The notes under the pieces were generated by a model that searched no databases, was not told the DNA's origin, and worked only from the letters and a program-made list of their open reading frames with translations. Shown here piece after piece: positions 52,751-55,859 of a stretch of 55,859 nucleotides of DNA. The stretch spans positions 1 through 55,859 of the forward strand of contig JAGAQG010000041.1 in the NCBI GenBank assembly GCA_017622875.1, written 5' to 3'. Each line of letters opens with the position of its first letter. The first letter of the stretch is position 1. The stretch comes from Lachnospiraceae bacterium (GTDB lineage: Bacteria; Bacillota; Clostridia; Lachnospirales; Lachnospiraceae). A program made the translations under genes and the position numbers.

Positions 52751-53487
52751 GATACGAAGAGTTAACAATCGAAGGACGAAATGCTGTTATCGAAGCCTTT
52801 CGTTCCGGAAAAACAATTGATAAAGTATTTATTCTGGACGGATGCCAGGATGGCCCGATTCAGACAATCAAAAGAGAAGCAAAGAAACATGACTGCATTG
52901 TTCAGTTCGTAAAGAAAGAACGCCTTGACCAGTTATCAGAGACAGGTCATCATCAGGGAGTTGTTGCTTTTGCGGCAGCTTATGAATATGCAGAAGTAGA
53001 AGATATTTTAGCACTGGCAAGAGAAAAAAATGAGCCGCCATTTATCTTCATTTTGGACAACATTGAAGATCCACATAACCTTGGCGCGATTATTCGTACT
53101 GCAAATCTTGCAGGTGCTCATGGAGTGATCATTCCAAAGAGAAGAGCAGCTGGTTTGACAGCAACTGTGGCAAGAACTTCCGCAGGTGCATTGAACTATA
53201 CACCGGTTGCGAAGGTTACAAACATTGCAAATACGATTGAAGACCTGAAAAAAGAAGGACTCTGGTTCGTATGCGCGGACATGGGTGGCGAGGTAATGTA
53301 CAATCTGAACTTAAAGGGTGCCATTGGTCTGGTAATCGGAAATGAAGGAGAAGGCGTCAGCCGACTTGTTCGTGAAAAATGCGATTACATTGCTTCCATC
53401 CCGATGAAGGGTGACATTGATTCTTTGAACGCTTCTGTGGCAGCAGGCGTTCTTGCTTATGAAATTGTTCGACAGAGAATGAACTAA
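52747..53487 (+). CDS. rlmB: 23S rRNA 2'-O-ribose methyltransferase, SpoU family (RlmB-like)
   Basis: 246 residues with an N-terminal L30e-like substrate domain and a C-terminal SPOUT knot. Motifs: DNIEDPHNLGAIIRTANLAG, VIGNEGEGVSRLVREKCD and SLNASVAAGVLAYEI. It overlaps mrnC by 4 bases and sigH by 1. Confidence 0.94.
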   Translation: MRYEELTIEGRNAVIEAFRSGKTIDKVFILDGCQDGPIQTIKREAKKHDCIVQFVKKERLDQLSETGHHQGVVAFAAAYEYAEVEDILALAREKNEPPFIFILDNIEDPHNLGAIIRTANLAGAHGVIIPKRRAAGLTATVARTSAGALNYTPVAKVTNIANTIEDLKKEGLWFVCADMGGEVMYNLNLKGAIGLVIGNEGEGVSRLVREKCDYIASIPMKGDIDSLNASVAAGVLAYEIVRQRMN

Positions 53488-54050
53488 TGAATGATTTGAA
53501 AAATTATAGCGATGAAGAACTGATTCGCCGGCTGCGTGCCGGCGAACAAAATATTGAAGATTATTTGCTGGAAAAGTATAAGCCTTTTGTAAAGAGTCGC
53601 TGTCGTGTGCTGTTTTTGGTAGGCGGTGACAGAGAGGATCTGATTCAGGAGGGAATGATCGGGCTTTTTAAGGCAATCAGAGATTTTGATTTTGAGAATG
53701 GGACTCCATTTGCGGCATTTGCAAAGCTTTGCGTGGAGCGTCAGCTCTACACTGCCATTGAAGCAGCAGGAAGATTAAAAAATGCGCCTTTAAATGGTTA
53801 TATTTCTCTTTCGGAAGAGGCAGAAAATCTGATGGATTCGGGCATTGAAGAGGCTGTTATCGAAAAGACAAGCTTTCAGCAGATATACAGAAAAGCGCAG
53901 GAGCATTTGAGCACGATGGAGAAAATGGTGCTGGATCTGTATTTAGAGGGTAAAGATTATACGGAAATTGCAAAGATTCTTGGAAAACCGGATAAATCCA
54001 TCGATAACGCACTGCAGAGGATTAAGGCGAAGTTTAAAAAGCTGCTTTAA
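53487..54050 (+). CDS. sigH: RNA polymerase sigma factor, SigH-like
   Basis: 187 residues of the sigma-70 family. Region 2 has GGDREDLIQEGMIGLFKAIR and DFDFENGTPFAAFAKLCVER; region 4 is LDLYLEGKDYTEIAKILGKP-DKSIDNALQRIKAKF. The order cysE-cysS-mrnC-rlmB-sigH is the usual clostridial arrangement for the post-exponential/sporulation sigma H. It is the last gene of the T-box operon. Confidence 0.9.
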   Translation: MNDLKNYSDEELIRRLRAGEQNIEDYLLEKYKPFVKSRCRVLFLVGGDREDLIQEGMIGLFKAIRDFDFENGTPFAAFAKLCVERQLYTAIEAAGRLKNAPLNGYISLSEEAENLMDSGIEEAVIEKTSFQQIYRKAQEHLSTMEKMVLDLYLEGKDYTEIAKILGKPDKSIDNALQRIKAKFKKLL

Positions 54051-54093
54051 TGTAGATAGATATTAAAATAATCTAAAAATTGAAAATTTTGGC

Positions 54094-54122
54094 TTGCAAA
54101 AACGTTTGTCTAGTACTATAAT
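54094..54122 (+). promoter_or_regulatory. Promoter of tRNA-Glu
   Basis: -35 TTGCAA (54094-54099), 17-base spacer, consensus -10 TATAAT (54117-54122). Confidence 0.8.
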
Positions 54123-54132
54123 GTGCAAGTAC

Positions 54133-54204
54133 GGTCCGTTGGTCAAGCGGTCAAGACGCCGCCCTCTCACGGCGGAAACACGGGTTCGATTCCCGTACGG
54201 ACTG
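54133..54204 (+). tRNA. tRNA-Glu (anticodon CTC)
   Basis: 72-nt cloverleaf: acceptor GGTCCGT / ACGGACT (first pair G-T), anticodon stem CCGCC / GGCGG with loop CTCTCAC (anticodon CTC), T-arm ACGGG-TTCGATT-CCCGT and discriminator G. CCA is not encoded. It decodes GAG. Confidence 0.95.
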
Positions 54205-54619
54205 CTAAATTCCCGTACGTATCTGTGTGGATATGTTCGGGAGAGTGCAGTATTTCCAAGGTTTTTGGGGATTTTGGTTATCCACATTTTTTTAGAACCA
54301 ATCAAGCTAAAAAAGTAGAACCAATCAAACAACCAATCAGAATTTTATAACGTAAAAGTATTGAGACTATTTGCTATTTGGGTAAGTGGTCTTTTTTTGC
54401 GTGCAAAAAAGGAGAAAAAATGCAGTATAAAGATTTTTTGGAAAATCTTGCTGAGGATCTGCGAGAAGAATTACTATCGGACGAATTACCAGAACGGGAT
54501 TTCCCCCTTTAGTTTATATAACAATACATGCTGGGCATGTCGACAACAGGAGAGGAGTCCCGCCTGTAGAAAATCGGTGAAACTGAATCTCAGTTATCGA
54601 ACTATATTTTTTATGAAAT
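54205..54619. other. Degenerate accessory stretch downstream of tRNA-Glu
   Basis: No intact gene. It opens with a copy of the tRNA 3' portion (ATTCCCGTACG at 54189-54199 and again at 54209-54219). TGTGGATA / TATCCACA arms at 54226 and 54279 followed by T7 could terminate the tRNA transcript. AACCAATCA occurs three times between 54296 and 54340. A 30-codon ORF follows. This looks like the scar of past insertions. Confidence 0.6.
54420..54512 (+). pseudogene. 30-codon gene remnant
   Basis: ATG behind AAAGGAGAAAA, reading MQYKDFLENLAEDLREEL at its start, then a stop after 30 codons. The good ribosome site and this N-terminus resemble the beginnings of Lachnospiraceae DUF5688-type proteins, so it is probably the truncated head of a lost gene. 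Identification is weak. Confidence 0.4.
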
Positions 54620-55306
54620 TTAAGTAGTAGGATATTCTTTTTGGTATAAACGCTTTAAATAATTTTTCCTGAAATCACTTTCTTTACCCCAAAAAGCTAA
54701 TTCATGTTTTGAAAGAATTTTATTATCCATTTTTAAACGAATTAACTCTAGTGTACAAATCAAATCTGCAACTTGGAACAAACGATATTCGGAAGGAAGA
54801 ACCTTTCTGAACTCAACCTCTGGAAGAAGGGCGTTTAACACAGAAGAAAGAATTCGTGTAAGCTCAATCTGTCCGTTATCATAATATACTTTGATGGTAT
54901 CATAGGAAAGAAATTCATCATAATGCTCACGAATAAATGTGGCAAGTTGCTTGGAGAGTTTTCCGGAAGCCTCGACAGTGTCTGCAATATGCTTCTTTTC
55001 GATATGAAAACATTTAAAGGAAATGTTCAGCTGACGAGTAAATGCTACCATTTTATTGAAAATTCTGCGTCGCTCTTTTATATCCATATACTCGTAAGGG
55101 GGTTCTCGACGGATAATAGGACCATTGTGAACACAATGATTTGGTTCAAAGCCAAGCAATGAAAGTTCGTTATTAAATTTATTGATTTCTTCAGAAATAT
55201 CATTTGTCTGATCATGAAAAACCATTGTTATAATGTAATATGGTGAGTGATGATTATATTCACCAAAATCACCACTTTCATCTACGAAAATGCTTAATTC
55301 TTTCAT
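54620..55306 (-). CDS. DUF3800 domain protein
   Basis: 228 residues from the ATG at 55306, set by GGAG (55316-55319) on the minus strand; the longer ORF reads through a terminator. DUF3800 hallmarks are MKELSIFVDESGDFG at the start (Asp10, Asp14), VYYDNGQ in the middle and FQVADLICTLE near the C-terminus. These acidic residues suggest an RNase H-like nuclease fold. DUF3800 genes are often found in defence islands and with upstream structured RNAs (DUF3800 RNA motifs, recalled). Here a promoter, a compact RNA and a terminator precede it. Confidence 0.88.
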   Translation of the reverse strand: MKELSIFVDESGDFGEYNHHSPYYIITMVFHDQTNDISEEINKFNNELSLLGFEPNHCVHNGPIIRREPPYEYMDIKERRRIFNKMVAFTRQLNISFKCFHIEKKHIADTVEASGKLSKQLATFIREHYDEFLSYDTIKVYYDNGQIELTRILSSVLNALLPEVEFRKVLPSEYRLFQVADLICTLELIRLKMDNKILSKHELAFWGKESDFRKNYLKRLYQKEYPTT

Positions 55307-55319
55307 ATGTAAAATCTCC

Positions 55320-55404
55320 AAAAAAAGTGGCAGGGAACTTCCCTGCCGATAGATGGACCAGGGTCTTTCGACCAGCCCTAACAGCAATATTGCTGATTTA
55401 TTAT
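55320..55404 (-). ncRNA. Structured leader/small RNA upstream of DUF3800 with intrinsic terminator
   Basis: On the minus strand from about 55404: a CAGCAATATTGCTG palindrome (55382-55395), GGTC-GAAA-GACC hairpin (55362-55373) within CTGGTC direct repeats, then a GC-rich stem (GGCAGGGAA / TTCCCTGCC, 55329-55347) and T7 (55320-55326). The ribosome site of DUF3800 begins right after the T run. Hence most transcripts should end as an RNA of about 80-85 nt, and only read-through makes protein. It fits the class of DUF3800-associated RNA motifs; which subtype I cannot say. Confidence 0.7.
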
Positions 55405-55410
55405 ATGTTT

Positions 55411-55439
55411 ATTATATAGGAAATATTCTGGATAGTCAA
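55411..55439 (-). promoter_or_regulatory. Strong promoter of the DUF3800 RNA/gene
   Basis: Minus strand -35 TTGACT (55434-55439), 17-base spacer, consensus -10 TATAAT (55411-55416). Confidence 0.8.
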
Positions 55440-55556
55440 ATGAAATATATGAGCAGGATAGAGGTAAAGAAGGAATTACGTTGGCTGCAATTTTACTGTT
55501 TGGTAAAGATAATGCAAAGAGAAAGTCAAGCCCTAGGAATATATGATAGTTTTTAG
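55440..55556 (+). CDS. Possible 38-residue ORF, unknown
   Basis: ATG at 55440 reading MKYMSRIEVKKELRWLQFYC in its first half, stop at 55556. There is no good ribosome site (CTGGATAG). The strand is opposite to DUF3800 and the start abuts its -35. A hairpin follows. It may be spurious or a remnant; I recognise no family. Confidence 0.25.
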   Translation: MKYMSRIEVKKELRWLQFYCLVKIMQRESQALGIYDSF

Positions 55557-55583
55557 CAGGACAGGCGTTTTCGTCTGCCCTGT
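55557..55583 (+). terminator. Hairpin after the 38-residue ORF
   Basis: CAGGCG-TTTT-CGTCTG with an outer GCAGG / CCTGT extension (one mismatch), followed by GTTTATGC rather than a clean T run. Weak terminator candidate. Confidence 0.4.
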
Positions 55584-55773
55584 GTTTATGCTATTTTCCA
55601 TCTTTCCCCATATATCATTTTTGAAAAAATCATTATAATGAATTTGAAACGTAAAATTTTGGAATATTTCGTAAATTTGTCGGATTTTGCATATTTTACA
55701 TTTTTTATATAATAAAGAAGCTTCCTGTATAATTCAAATATAAGGAATTCCGAGAAAGAAGGTTGAGAAAAAA
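55584..55773. other. AT-rich upstream region of the window-end gene
   Basis: No ORF. Contains TATAAT-like elements at about 55706 and 55733 without a clear partner -35, the latter inside an imperfect CCTGTATA / TATAAGG dyad. Probably promoter DNA for the gene starting at 55850. Confidence 0.4.
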
Positions 55774-55844
55774 ATACCTCAGTGTAGAATAAGATTACTG
55801 ACTTTGGAACGGTTAGTAAAAAATCTTATTGAACAGAGAGGTAT
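55774..55844 (+). promoter_or_regulatory. Long leader hairpin burying a ribosome site
   Basis: Three stacked stems: ATACCTC (55774) / GAGGTAT (55838), AATAAGATT (55788) / AATCTTATT (55822), ACTGAC (55797) / GTTAGT (55812), terminal loop TTTGGAACG. The basal stem includes the ribosome site AGAGAGG (55835-55841) of the gene at 55850, so folding would block translation. It matches no class I recognise. Confidence 0.6.
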
Positions 55845-55849
55845 CTGAA

Positions 55850-55859
55850 ATGAAGTATA
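55850..55859 (+). CDS. Start of a gene cut by the window end
   Basis: ATG at 55850, 8 bases after AGAGAGG, reading MKY before the window ends. Identity cannot be told. Confidence 0.45.

Noticed and set aside
54296-54340. Three AACCAATCA repeats as a possible CRISPR or iteron array
   Set aside because: Units are 9 bases, irregularly spaced and only three; no spacers or cas genes, no replication gene nearby.
54361-54627. 88-codon plus-strand ORF after the tRNA
   Set aside because: Starts at TTG without a ribosome site, low-complexity composition, and overlaps the DUF3800 end; not a credible gene.

Overview
This 55.9 kb window is an ordinary-looking chromosomal stretch of an anaerobic, low-to-mid GC Firmicute, most likely a Lachnospiraceae (Clostridia). 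Evidence: AGGAGG-type ribosome sites, a clostridial cysE-cysS-mrnC-rlmB-sigH operon behind a T-box, trimeric [FeFe] hydrogenases with Rex regulators, and a gene set (Hsp70-like, TPR and PrsA-like proteins) that I associate with Lachnospiraceae. I cannot fix the genus from sequence alone.

Layout. 0.1-7.5 kb: an oligopeptide ABC transporter (lipoprotein, two permeases, two ATPases) plus a small membrane protein. 7.6-11.7 kb: dihydrouridine synthase, PepD-type dipeptidase and GlnRS. 11.8-19.0 kb: a MocR-type regulator followed by a tightly packed group of poorly characterised genes: PrsA-like lipoprotein, a DUF5717-like protein split over two overlapping frames, an Hsp70/actin-like DUF5716-like protein and a TPR protein. 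19.1-21.5 kb: a polar amino acid ABC transporter. 21.7-31.4 kb: XRE membrane regulator, DinB, DUF815 AAA+ ATPase, endonuclease IV (apparently starting at ATT), ArgRS, an acetylesterase-like protein, a CPBP protease and an AI-2E family exporter. 31.4-34.9 kb: CoaX, CoaBC, a P-loop kinase-like protein and an ECF S component, which together look like a pantothenate/CoA neighbourhood.

35.0-46.1 kb is the most striking metabolic region: two complete but divergent hydrogenase modules (NuoE-like, NuoF-like, [FeFe] HydA), each followed by its own rex gene, with a LysR regulator between them. Two ATAG-N7-CTAT sites lie exactly the same distance upstream of the predicted -10 boxes of rex1 and of the second hydrogenase operon, so one LysR protein probably drives both. 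The first NuoF-like subunit and the first Rex have altered nucleotide-binding motifs, so the two modules are unlikely to be redundant.

46.1-49.8 kb: DUF436 protein, IspF with a cysteine-rich tail, GNAT, M19 dipeptidase, and a Phd/ParE-type toxin-antitoxin pair with a palindromic operator over its -10. 49.9-54.05 kb: cysteine T-box and the cysE-to-sigH operon. 54.1 kb to the end: tRNA-Glu followed by accessory, partly decayed DNA. This holds a DUF3800 gene preceded by a strong promoter, a compact structured RNA and an intrinsic terminator (an architecture like RNA-antitoxin systems), and at the window edge a gene start whose ribosome site is buried in a long leader hairpin.
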